Below, one piece after another: positions 52,601 through 56,411 of a stretch of 64,000 nt of DNA (its first letter is position 1; each line of letters begins with the position of its first letter). A program made the translations under genes and the position numbers. Below the pieces are notes generated by a model. It did not search any database. It was not told the DNA's origin and saw nothing but the letters and a program-made list of their open reading frames with translations. Source of the stretch: Uloborus plumipes (Eukaryota > Arthropoda > Arachnida > Araneae > Uloboridae); contig JAXGGA010002867.1 in NCBI GenBank assembly GCA_038373865.1, forward strand, positions 49,149-113,148, read 5' to 3'.

Positions 52601-55600
52601 TTTTAATGCCTTAAATCTGTGCTGGTTACAAAACTTAAAGACGTTAGAACTTCTAAACAGTAGAATGAGATAATTATGTGCTGCCATAAAGTACCTCTGA
52701 ATTTTGTACAACGCATCAAAATTTTATCTTTCCTTTAATGACCTAATGGGAGCACTGCTGCTAGTAGCATGGAAAATTCTATTTTAAGCTTTTAAAATTA
52801 TTATTTTACAAATTCAACTTTTCAAATACTGCCTTTCAGAACAAAGCCATAATTAAAGATTATGTGCTTGATTGTTTTAATTGCTTTCCGAAAAATGAAG
52901 CAATGGATAACCCAATGCTTATTAAAATCAAGCTTGCAAAACTAAATTTGTATATCAATAGAAAAAAAATATTTGTTGTCAAAATATAAGCTAAAATAAG
53001 CTACTGGAAGGTATCTATTGTCAAAATAACGGTTAATTGTCAAAAATATTAAAATTCTTGCAAGATGCATTTGGATTGAAATCTTCAACATAGAAAGCTT
53101 CGTCCGCGACGTAAATGCTAGATGTTGACATGCTTCTAAAAATAAGTTACTTTTTTCTCAAAATAAAACAGAAAATAAGTTAAGCTGAGGTAGCATTTGT
53201 CAAAATAATTTTGGATTGTGAAAAATATCAAAATTTTTGAAAGATGCAAAAGGATTGAAATTTCAGATAAGAAGAATATTTTTCGCGACGCACGTGTTCA
53301 GAATTTCGCATAGCAACCGTCATAACGAACAGTTAACAAAAGCAGAAGTTATGCCACTTTTTCGCGATATTCGCTAGAAAAACGGCCGTTCTGGCGCGGT
53401 CATGCGCAATTTCGATCAAAAAGTGCGTTTGGGAGCAGGATGGCGCAAGATTCTTTATTTGGCGCAGCACTTGCACCACTGGACTTAGGTTGAGCACCAC
53501 CGTTTTAAAATAAATCATTGCGATATGGATTACAGACGAAAAAATACAAGAGGACAAGGAATTTGTAGAGCTAAAAGGTTTTTTTTTTCTTATTAAAGCA
53601 TCTATTAGTTCATGTTTACATATATTTTTTGCAAACTCCAAATGGTGAGTGGAAATTTTCTAGACAACTACCCCCTCTCCCTTCCCTAACACATATACGC
53701 TTATTTTCTTTGCTCACACTGAGAATGTTTAGGTATCAACACAGGATCCCAAAGCAGTAAAAAAGAAAAGTTGAAAGAATATTTTTTTTCATTCTTGCTT
53801 GCAATTTCAAATCATTAAATTACTAGCAGTAGTGAAAAATAAGGACTTAAAAATAATTTTAAGGACCTTGAATCAAAAATAAGTACTTTTAAGGGCCCTT
53901 ATTTTTCAAAATGAAAAATAAGGAGTTTCTAAGGACTTTTAAGGACCGTGGGAACCCTGGCATATGTTTACATTTTCGGATAAATTCGTACTGTTTCGAA
54001 AATCGGCAAAAAATTGAAGGGAAAATAGGACAAATCGTTCCTAGTATTCAAGATTAAACATAAAACACTCTATTTTAAAGCATCTTTTCATTAGCTAAGG
54101 TGAAAAAATGAGCTGGAATTCACTCTCGCTCAACTACCCAGAAAATCTGGAAATTTGATACTTCCTGAGTGTTCTGGATAGTCTAGCTTTTACTGTAGAA
54201 TGAATGCATTTGCTACAGTATTAAATTTTTATCTTTTTCTAACCTCGAATTTTTCAGCATGCTACAAAGGACTAGGCAAGGGTTATTGAAAATCTGATGA
54301 CTTCAAATTCTGCAGCATGCCGGCTAATGCAGTGTTAAACAGTACAAAAATCATAGTAAAAGCAAAACTATTTTTAAAAGTGGCAATTACAAAAATGAAA
54401 CTTTTTATAAAAAATATGAGTATATTGCATATTTCTGATCATGAATATGTTCATTAAAATTCATTTTCTGACTGTACAAAACACTTTTTATCAATAACAT
54501 AAATGATACAAAACGTTAAATTTTTAGGGAAGGTAAAAGTAAACGTACAAGTGAATTTTCAATATTTTTGCTCTAATGATACACCCCCCCCACCCCCTAA
54601 GTATTTTTTTAAAAACTTTTTTACTAAAATAGTCATTAAGTGCATCAAAATAGTCGCTTTTGAACTTTAAAATAATAGCTTTAGTCGCCAGTCACAGCCC
54701 TGCAAATGAATCTTATTTTAGAAAAGAAGGCAATTCCTTTTTTTTTTACTCACATCCTTTCAAAAATAATCTATTTTCAATTGTTGCGTACAAATGCTAT
54801 TAGAACTTCCAGAAAGATTTAAGGATTTGAAACAGTCAATTTCCCCTGTCTGCAGCGTGTTTGGCCATGAGTCCTTATTTGTAATGAATTACTGTATTAG
54901 GAATGGCATTAGGTATTCTAGAGAGAGGATTGACCTCCAAACCTCCCCTTATCACTGTGTCTAAAATAAATGCAGGTTCCGAAAAACTGAAAATTGTAGC
55001 CTTGTTTAAACATGTTCCTATTCAATATTATGTGGGAAAAATTCATTGCAGCATTTATGGTAAAATTGCACTATATGATGAAAATTTATTACACTAATTT
55101 ACTTTTGACATAAAAATTAATTTAGACTTTTATTTAGCTTATATGCAGCCCATAACTAACCCCAGAGATGGGATAATTATTGGTCATTTAATCAGACAAA
55201 ATGTATATTTACTATTGATTTCGTAAACATAACTATTTCAAAGCAATTAAACTAGCTCTATGAAGACGATTTTGAGAAATTTGTCACTTTTGGAAACATT
55301 CAAGTATTATTGTTCTTTGATGAATCATTACCTCGTAAATACTCTCAAAAGTTTGCCGTAAAATTGACAGCATATGCTGTGCTTTCTTTGGAAAACAAAC
55401 GCATAATTTTGGTTAATTCCGTATTTTAGTTCAAGATACGTGTATCAAATGACTAACATAGCCCATATTGTAATAACAAATCAGACATTTAGAAGGGAGT
55501 TGAATAACGTGCTAACTTAATTTACGAAATTTTATCTTCGGAAGCGAAACTTAGTAATCCACAAAACTCTTCATTTATTAAATTTTCGAAAGCAATTTAA

Positions 55601-56238
55601 GACACTTACAAACACGAAAATACTTGAATTAAGGTTAAGTTTCATTCAACGCTGCATAGTCTTTTAACATATTGTTAAATCCACAAGCGACAATGTCAAC
55701 AATAGGATTTAAATACCCCTTCAGAAAGGAAATAACGGCTCAAAAAGGTTGAATATGACCAAGTTTGACAACTTTCGAGTTGAATCAAACATTGGAAAGT
55801 TTCACACAGTACTTAGGAATACTAACTTTGCCGAAAGATGATTTCGCAAGATATGTGTACGTATTTTAGCACAACATAAACAACAGATCACATTAATTGC
55901 TAATGCAGCTAAAAATAACAAACTGTAAAAAATGTGCCGCAAAAGATGCTTTTAAAATAGATAAAAACACATAAATACCACTCACCGACATGCCAAACTC
56001 ATTTTCATTTTCTTCGCACAAAGCGAGCGGATTTTCTTCGCCGATATACTGCTCAAATCAACAGTCCGCATGATGCCTGAAAGGGGCAAATTGAAATATT
56101 TACAAAGAAGAAAAGCTAAACATACCAATATTTGTAACCTTTCAATTAATCTGAAATAAACATCAAGGTAATTTAAACGTGCGTACTTCTAATTGTACCC
56201 CGAAGTTCAGCATACGGGATACTCGAAGCTTTCGCCAT
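3863..56238 (-). CDS. DEK_C + SWIB domain nuclear protein (UAF30/spp27/TRI1-like), 11 exons, 3' end off window
   Basis: Seen: eleven exons on the minus strand join with matching phases (1,2,0,0,0,0,0,1,0,0,1) and no stop: 56199-56238, 55986-56076, 24023-24203, 22865-22933, 22748-22786, 17217-17291, 15656-15739, 15204-15258, 13648-13712, 6343-6402, 3863-3917. The start is ATGGCG in an AAGATGGCG context. Residues about 10-60 read ELRGIMRTVDLSSISAKKIR and then RRKEMDDIIMTYMEE, like the DEK_C fold. Residues 61-104 are an acidic Ser/Glu linker. Two PPKKR patches could be nuclear localisation signals. Residues about 213-272 are SWIB-like: LSSSLTAVLKANQ, MSRYDVVKKIWHI, DPNNKQFAICDEELYRVFG. Family knowledge: SWIB/DEK_C proteins act in the nucleus with chromatin or RNA polymerase I factors. 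Inference: this is the arthropod homologue. The final SWIB helix and the stop must lie left of base 1. Intron 2 is 31.8 kb and full of transposons. A splice-aware alignment or RNA reads would settle it. Confidence 0.87.
3918..6342 (-). other. Intron 10 of the SWIB gene
   Basis: AT-rich, with homopolymer tracts. At 5678-5691 there is a GCTTGGCCACCCTG terminus that resembles a hAT right end, but no partner was found. Nothing else stands out. Confidence 0.5.
6343..6402 (-). CDS. SWIB gene exon 10 (SWIB central helix)
   Basis: 60 bp, acceptor AAATTTCAG, donor GTAAGT, phase 0-0. It encodes MSRYDVVKKIWHIVRTRGLF, the most diagnostic block of the domain (M-x-R-x-x-V-V-K-x-I-W). Intron 9, before it, is 7.2 kb and holds the giant foldback element. 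Confidence 0.9.
7216..9975. mobile_element. Giant foldback element, 2.76-kb palindrome
   Basis: The left arm 7216-8552 and right arm 8602-9975 are reverse complements around a 49-bp loop. Terminal bases are GGGTCATTCCATTTTAAATC at both ends. The left flank is TTAA and the right flank is ATAA, so a TTAA target (Kolobok or piggyBac style) is possible but not proven. The inner about 450 bp of the arms differ at only about 3 positions; the outer parts differ more, often by one base in homopolymers. Each arm carries the same open frame starting MDNPKCSIGVFENDDCDILS, of unknown function. It lies in intron 9 of the SWIB gene. Confidence 0.9.
8383..8568 (+). CDS. Short ORF carried in both arms of the foldback (61 aa here)
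   Basis: It begins MDNPKCSIGVFENDDCDILS and is rich in Ser and Asp. The same frame occurs on the minus strand at 8771-8547, identical for about the first 43 residues. I do not recognise a domain. It may be the start of a lost transposase exon; coding function is unproven. Confidence 0.25.
   Translation: MDNPKCSIGVFENDDCDILSYSRQSTVNSISEYSDDDKTLLHLRTRCKTIETVCTYQLEVP
10512..11128. mobile_element. Non-autonomous hAT, 617 bp, 8-bp TSD
   Basis: A perfect TSD GTTAAATC at 10504-10511 and 11129-11136 flanks TIRs CAGGGCTCGAAAA and CAGGACTCGAAAA. Subterminal zones are full of GCATGCCC/GGGCATG units. An 8-bp TSD and a CAGGG start define hAT. There is no ORF. Confidence 0.93.
11769..12143. mobile_element. 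Small foldback repeat with 110-bp arms
   Basis: The arms 11769-11880 and 12031-12143 are inverted copies, both ending in ACCGACTTC-type sequence, around a 150-bp loop. The shared CCGACTTC end links it to the two repeats that follow. Confidence 0.75.
12215..12552 (-). repeat. Interspersed repeat with tRNA-like boxes, copy 1
   Basis: On the minus strand it begins AACCGACTTCATAAAAGGAG and near its other end has GATGGTCAAGTGGTTAAACG (A-box like) and GAGATCGAGTTTAGGTC (B-box like). It is a direct repeat of 13122-13476, roughly 85-90% similar by eye. The tRNA-like part is at the far end instead of the head, which is odd for a SINE. Confidence 0.75.
13122..13476 (-). repeat. Interspersed repeat with tRNA-like boxes, copy 2
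   Basis: Same family and orientation as 12215-12552. On the minus strand it starts AACCGACTTCAAAAAAGGAG and ends with the matching ATGGTCAAGTGGTTATGCGC and GAGATCGAGTACAGGTC boxes. It is preceded by a poly(A) run at 13108-13121. Confidence 0.75.
13648..13712 (-). CDS. SWIB gene exon 9 (start of SWIB domain)
   Basis: 65 bp, acceptor CCATTGTTTAG, donor GTTAGT, phase 1 to 0. It encodes GAYSRNCRLSSSLTAVLKAN and a final Gln. This matches the opening of SWIB domains (aromatic, basic, then L-S-x-x-L-x-x-hydrophobic). A downstream AG would change the frame, and the one chosen is the only acceptor that joins exon 8 without a stop. Confidence 0.85.
13713..15203 (-). other. Intron 8 of the SWIB gene
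   Basis: AT-rich, unique-looking sequence. A GGGGGCACAGGTGAACAAAA to GGGGCACAAGTAAACACAG repeat around 14005-14250 suggests an old element relic, but no clean ends could be drawn. Confidence 0.4.
15204..15258 (-). CDS. SWIB gene exon 8 (Lys-rich linker)
   Basis: 55 bp, acceptor CTCCCTTTTAG, donor GTAATG, phase 0 to 1. It encodes SRTPAKQLDQNGQPKKKK plus one base. A run of basic residues just before the SWIB domain is usual for this family. In the chosen frame it joins exon 9 as KKKK-S-GAYSRN. Confidence 0.8.
15656..15739 (-). CDS. SWIB gene exon 7 (acidic Leu-Gln helix)
   Basis: 84 bp, acceptor TTTATTTAG, donor GTATGT, phase 0-0. It encodes LQEDELFARRLQAEEWNFRQ and then basic residues. The L-x-x-D/E-E-x-x-A-x-x-L-Q-x-E-E spacing recalls MIU/UIM-type ubiquitin-binding helices, but a plain coiled helix is equally possible. 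Confidence 0.85.
15740..17216 (-). other. Intron 6 of the SWIB gene
   Basis: AT-rich sequence with no gene or clean element. A GC-richer patch at 16720-16990 (TGACGAGCTGACTGCG and others) has no recognised origin. Confidence 0.4.
17217..17291 (-). CDS. SWIB gene exon 6 (second basic patch)
   Basis: 75 bp, acceptor TTTTGCAG, donor GTAAGA, phase 0-0. It encodes VPPKKRPIQMPVKTDLSPVR and ends at NEQQS. It repeats the PPKKR motif of exon 4. Intron 5, before it, carries the 4.2-kb hAT element at 17839-22054. Confidence 0.82.
18046..18190. promoter_or_regulatory. GC-rich island with CRE palindrome, left copy
   Basis: It has CGCCGGGACGGGGCCGGCGC, CTCCCCGGGCC and TGACGTCA (18139-18146) in AT-rich surroundings. 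It is the inverted counterpart of 20120-20240. Inferred to be promoter-like sequence of the transposon; there is no evidence of transcription. Confidence 0.4.
18771..19203. mobile_element. Nested hAT MITE, 433 bp, 8-bp TSD
   Basis: TIRs CATAGGCGGCT at both ends, flanked by ATTCCCAT (18763-18770) and ATTCCCAC (19204-19211), one mismatch. It sits wholly inside 17839-22054, so it is the younger insertion. Its arms are rich in CCCC/GGGG. A related left end occurs at 62609. Confidence 0.9.
19402..19797 (+). repeat. Arthropod 'acccggc' interspersed repeat, copy 1
   Basis: It starts TTAGCTTATTACCCGGCGTT and ends near GAACAAACATACAAAACTAC followed by an AT tail. Its internal text about 'cgagaacagtggatttg' is typical of a family common in arthropod genomes whose class I will not assign. 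It lies inside the 4.2-kb hAT. Confidence 0.6.
20120..20240. promoter_or_regulatory. GC-rich island with CRE palindrome, right copy
   Basis: It carries TGACGTCA at 20150-20157, then GGCCCGGGGAGAG and CGGCCCCGGCCGGGACCG, which correspond in reverse order to the left island. The nearby stretch to 20540 is also GC-rich. Promoter role inferred. Confidence 0.4.
22748..22786 (-). CDS. SWIB gene exon 5 (39-bp microexon)
   Basis: Thirteen codons (APAPAKVTTPSIP) between a TTTCAG acceptor and a GTAAGT donor. The intron before it is only 78 bp. It is symmetric (phase 0-0) and therefore a natural cassette exon. The Ala/Pro/Thr content suits a flexible linker. Confidence 0.78.
22865..22933 (-). CDS. SWIB gene exon 4 (basic patch)
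   Basis: 69 bp, phase 0 at both ends, acceptor TTTTAG, donor GTAATT (not the best consensus). It encodes ATPPKKRILEEKRLAAQIFE after IAV. PPKKR followed by a charged helix is a plausible nuclear localisation segment. The exon is symmetric, so skipping it would keep the frame. Confidence 0.8.
23273..23866 (+). repeat. Arthropod 'acccggc' interspersed repeat, copy 2
   Basis: It starts ACTAGCTGCATGACCCGGCA and ends AGACAGACAGACACAAATAG followed by an A-rich tail. An internal 160-bp segment is duplicated ('agtgaggaaa(a/g)tttcaac' at about 23326 and 23461). It lies in intron 3 of the SWIB gene. Confidence 0.65.
24023..24203 (-). CDS. SWIB gene exon 3 (end of DEK_C and acidic linker)
   Basis: 181 bp, acceptor TCGTAG, donor GTGAGT. 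It starts RRKEMDDIIMTYMEEGDSSD, so it completes the DEK_C helix bundle and enters a Ser/Asp/Glu-rich stretch that looks disordered and phosphorylatable. A Thr/Ser/Pro-rich tail follows. It is separated from exon 2 by 31.8 kb of mostly mobile DNA, yet the phase fits exactly. Confidence 0.87.
24204..26503 (-). other. 3' part of intron 2 of the SWIB gene
   Basis: AT-rich sequence between exon 3 and the first foldback element. Apart from the poly(T) at 25567-25604, nothing recognisable. Confidence 0.45.
25567..25604 (+). repeat. Poly(T) tract
   Basis: A run of more than 30 T bases with one interruption in intron 2. On the gene's own strand it is poly(A). It may be a retroposition tail, but no element body was identified. 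Confidence 0.7.
26504..27466. mobile_element. Foldback element with about 110-bp TIRs
   Basis: The left end CAAGGGGAACCTACACCCTT and the right end match inverted once the nested hAT (26845-27450) and one TSD are removed. The arms continue through TTTAGCTGCAAC and TATATTGAAA. The flanks TAA and TAG hint at a 3-bp target but do not prove it. Confidence 0.8.
26845..27450. mobile_element. Nested hAT MITE, 606 bp, 8-bp TSD
   Basis: A perfect TSD GTGTAGGT at 26837-26844 and 27451-27458, with termini CAGCGT and ACGCTG. It interrupts the right TIR of the foldback 26504-27466. The left part has tandem TGAGGAGCAGT units (26875-26940). Confidence 0.88.
29010..29387 (+). repeat. AT-rich tandem repeat, period about 130-145 bp (units 1-3)
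   Basis: TAAACTTATACTCAAATAAT recurs with changes at about 29018, 29160 and 29292, each followed by AAAATTAAGATAC-like and ATTCACTTTTTAAAAAC-like blocks. A fourth unit occurs at 31560-31690, beyond the insertion 29388-31546. Confidence 0.7.
29388..31546. mobile_element. Element with GGTYATTYCAGC termini, 2.16 kb
   Basis: The inverted ends GGTTATTCCAGCCAAAATGG and GGTCATTTCAGCGAAAATGG continue into TACAAATCA on both sides. The flanks TATATTTA and TATATTAT are near-identical and AT-rich. It splits the tandem array. It contains the reverse-strand 'acccggc' repeat at 29612-30815. Confidence 0.75.
29612..30815 (-). repeat. Arthropod 'acccggc' interspersed repeat, copy 3 (minus)
   Basis: On the minus strand it starts AACTAGCTGTACCCGCACGG and ends GGGTCACAGACAGACAGACC. 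Just before that end is CGAACGGTTTTGGAACTACG, a signature of the family. It is the longest of the three copies. Confidence 0.7.
31560..31690 (+). repeat. Tandem repeat unit 4
   Basis: ATTCTAAACATGTTCACTTT, AAAATAAATTAACGAACTTA and AAATTCCAAAAAACAAAATA follow the order of the units at 29010-29387. This shows that the array was continuous before the insertion at 29388-31546. Confidence 0.65.
31694..31868. mobile_element. Pogo-like MITE, about 175 bp
   Basis: The inverted ends CACTGTCGAGTCTCAATAGC and CAATCAAGTCTCGATAATTC resemble pogo/Tigger TIRs. The exact borders and the TA target are uncertain. Confidence 0.5.
32720..33190. promoter_or_regulatory. CpG-rich zone with two CRE palindromes inside a hAT
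   Basis: CGCGC-rich sequence bounded by TGACGTCA at 32756 and 33125, with GAAGCCGGAGAAACCGGTTT between them. It lies about 180 bp from the element's left end, where a transposon promoter would be expected. Function inferred. Confidence 0.4.
33263..35628. mobile_element. TA-flanked foldback element with about 810-bp arms
   Basis: The left arm 33263-34093 and right arm 34819-35628 are inverted copies. Their outer ends are GGGTGGAGCGAAAAAAA and GGGTCGGGCGAAAAAAA, with TA at 33261-33262 and 35629-35630. The loop contains a pogo-like MITE (34645-34817). A TA target points to Tc1/mariner-type movement. Confidence 0.8.
34645..34817. mobile_element. Pogo-like MITE in the foldback loop
   Basis: Its right end reads inward CAGTCGACGCTCGCTATAAC and is preceded by TA. 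The left end GCTCGATATAACGACCG is the partner but lacks the outermost bases. Internal TATAACG/CGTTATA units repeat several times. Confidence 0.6.
36316..37600. mobile_element. TA-flanked element with GGGGAGAGTGG termini, 1285 bp
   Basis: The TIRs are perfect for at least 25 bp: GGGGAGAGTGGTAATGAATG and then GGCCA. They are flanked by TA at 36314-36315 and 37601-37602. Internal copies of the GTAATGAATGGGCCAC motif lie at about 36340, 36690, 36710, 37355 and 37376 in both orientations. No transposase frame, so non-autonomous. It lies inside the 6.1-kb hAT. Confidence 0.9.
38968..41249. other. Intronic sequence between element clusters
   Basis: It contains the partial pogo end at 39113. A block around 40150-40200 (GGGAGACCAAACTGACAAGAG) is also found at about 61905-61925 inside the 3.5-kb hAT, so both are relics of one unidentified repeat. 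No gene. Confidence 0.4.
39113..39190. mobile_element. Pogo-like end, partial
   Basis: CAGTAACCCCTTGCTATATT is preceded by TA and followed by GCGCGATATAACAGAGG, the same family as 1968-2755. No second end was found. Confidence 0.5.
41250..41325. mobile_element. hAT right end, partner not found
   Basis: Read inward from 41325 the end is CAGGGGTGGCTCCAGAACAA, a typical hAT terminus with a C8 tract behind it. The next 8 bases are TGTGAACA. No matching left end was found in the 3 kb to the left. Confidence 0.45.
41340..43535. other. Intronic AT-rich sequence with two related relics
   Basis: GCGGTCGCTAGTAGCATTTA at 41889 and GCGGTCGCTAGTCGCGACTA at 43405 are similar blocks in the same orientation, probably hAT remnants; a cousin ends at 54695. 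No gene is seen. Confidence 0.45.
43536..45296 (+). pseudogene. Degraded CR1/L2-type LINE reverse transcriptase (5'-truncated)
   Basis: Seen: the frame reads through reverse transcriptase landmarks: KAPGPDNIYPKIL, then LTSVVCKIFETL, GFRKGKSC, YIDFQKAFDKVPH (first catalytic Asp) and CFADDVKIM (catalytic pair). After these comes the C-terminal part LRMLNMYSLEQRKTRGDMIQ and GTWNSLPEEAV. Breaks: two compensating frame changes at about 44396-44435 around the missing PQGS-type block, TGA at 44907-44909 replacing an expected Trp, and TAA at 45180-45182. The endonuclease domain is absent. Family knowledge: this order and the NSLPEEAV-type tail fit the CR1/L2/Rex group of non-LTR elements. The copy is dead and lies in intron 2 of the SWIB gene, opposite to its transcription. 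A match to a consensus would give the exact clade. Confidence 0.9.
45297..45490 (+). repeat. LINE 3' untranslated region
   Basis: This GC-richer stretch directly follows the LINE stop codon, with GGGCCCAGAGCCTGCTGCTG and a GCCGCGGGTGAC motif before the sequence becomes AT-rich again. The end point is approximate, and no poly(A) tail or target duplication could be fixed. Confidence 0.5.
45965..46415 (+). repeat. Direct repeat pair of about 105 bp
   Basis: AAGCTAAAACTTTTCAAATC to CCCCATGTTACTTG at 45965-46067 recurs at 46314-46412 (AAGCTAAAACTTCGCAAATC onward), including the block CACATTTTAGGGGGGTGCC. The cause is unknown; it may be two copies of one element. Confidence 0.65.
47395..48682 (-). 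pseudogene. hAT-type transposon ORF fragment split by a later insertion
   Basis: Seen: on the minus strand 48682-48565 encodes ...TNAKANQLEDEAEKTMNINL... up to SNELQKTL. The frame continues at 47471-47395 as SEKEIEISSLDVKLSEKSLE and ends KDM-stop. The 1091-bp element at 47472-48562 sits exactly between the halves. Removing it and one TA copy restores the frame. Family knowledge: charged helical tails with an S-N-x-L-R/Q-K core are common in predicted proteins linked to arthropod hAT elements. It lies inside the 5-bp-TSD element 47113-49412, so it is probably a remnant of that element's own protein. Which domain it comes from is unclear, and no catalytic residues are present. Confidence 0.6.
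47472..48562. mobile_element. TA-flanked element with CCGTATATAC termini, 1091 bp
   Basis: TIRs CCGTATATACTTGCGTATAG and CCGTATATACTCGCGTATAA, with TA at 47470-47471 and 48563-48564. Excision restores the host ORF, which proves the borders. It contains a two-unit tandem repeat of about 158 bp (47809-47966 and 47967-48116). No transposase. Confidence 0.92.
51463..53481. mobile_element. Nested hAT-like element with 6-bp TSD, 2.0 kb
   Basis: The TSD GACTTA at 51457-51462 and 53482-53487 is perfect. The ends are CGGGGATGCAAGTGACC and CAGTGGTGCAAGTGCTG read inward, sharing GCAAGTG. It contains the small inverted repeat 51601-51846. No transposase frame. Confidence 0.78.
51601..51846. mobile_element. 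MITE with 37-bp TIRs, 246 bp
   Basis: CTGTACCTTAATGCAAGGGC and, inward from the right, CTGTACCTTAATGCAAAAAC both continue into AACCAATGTCAAAATT. Only about 2 mismatches are seen in 37 bp. The target duplication is not certain (a TA lies within CTGTACC). Confidence 0.8.
54590..54702. mobile_element. hAT right end, partial
   Basis: Read inward from 54702 it starts CAGGGCTGTGACTGGCGACT and then has repeated GCGACTA and AAATAGTC blocks. The left partner was not found, so the extent is unknown. Confidence 0.5.
54703..55985 (-). other. 5' part of intron 2 of the SWIB gene
   Basis: AT-rich, with no clean element or exon. It directly follows exon 2 in the direction of transcription. Confidence 0.5.
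55986..56076 (-). CDS. SWIB gene exon 2 (DEK_C core)
   Basis: 91 bp, with a strong acceptor (TTTGCCCCTTTCAG) and a consensus donor GTGAGT. It encodes IMRTVDLSSISAKKIRSLCA and continues to the split codon CG|G. The pattern hydrophobic-x-Asp-Leu-x-x-hydrophobic-Ser-x-Lys-x-hydrophobic-Arg is the DEK_C signature. Intron 1 is only 122 bp (56077-56198). Confidence 0.85.
56199..56238 (-). CDS. SWIB gene coding exon 1
   Basis: It begins at ATG 56238 in the context AAGATGGCG and encodes MAKASSIPYAELRG, with the last codon split (phase 1). The donor is CGGG|GTACAA, a weak match to consensus at +4 to +6. The choice rests on phase and on joining ELRG to IMRTVDL, which completes the first DEK_C helix. 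An alternative is to start at the ATG inside exon 2, which would lose that helix. Confidence 0.7.
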
Positions 56239-56345
56239 CTTTCCCAACGCGCAGTAATTACGACATGCACGTGCAGAGCTAGGAAGCGACGCAGCCTCCT
56301 TGCTGCAAGTTTTAATGGAACTGCTGGCTGCTGCTGCTAGAAACG
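56239..56345 (-). promoter_or_regulatory. Probable 5' UTR/promoter of the SWIB gene
   Basis: CpG-richer than the flanks, with GCGCG, CACGTG-like (ATGCACGTGCA) and GCGACGC motifs directly upstream of ATG 56238. It sits in the 173-bp gap after the zinc-knuckle ORF. No TATA box is visible. The role is inferred from position. Confidence 0.4.
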
Positions 56346-56411
56346 AACGAGAGAGTTGCCATCAGTAGAAAAAAAATTATGATTTAAAACTCGTAATGAC
56401 AATCAATCAAT

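Larger units (their letters stand above)
49955..53959. mobile_element. hAT element with 5-bp TSD, 4.0 kb
   Basis: TIRs CAGGGTTCCCAC at both ends between GCATA (49950-49954) and GCATA (53960-53964). The subterminal zones repeat AAGGACTTTC/AAGGACC units, as in 47113-49412, so the two are related families. It hosts the 6-bp-TSD element 51463-53481. Confidence 0.88.

Noticed and set aside
52475..52711. 78-aa minus-strand ORF in the nested hAT
   Set aside because: It does not resemble a transposase and lies in AT-rich DNA where such ORFs are expected.
47065..54197. A single pogo element with ends CAGCAAACGGTCAGGTATCC (47067) and CAGTAAAAGCTAGACTATCC (54197, inverted)
   Set aside because: It would cross the borders of 46593-49922, which nested insertion cannot produce. 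I treat them as two separate pogo-like relics.
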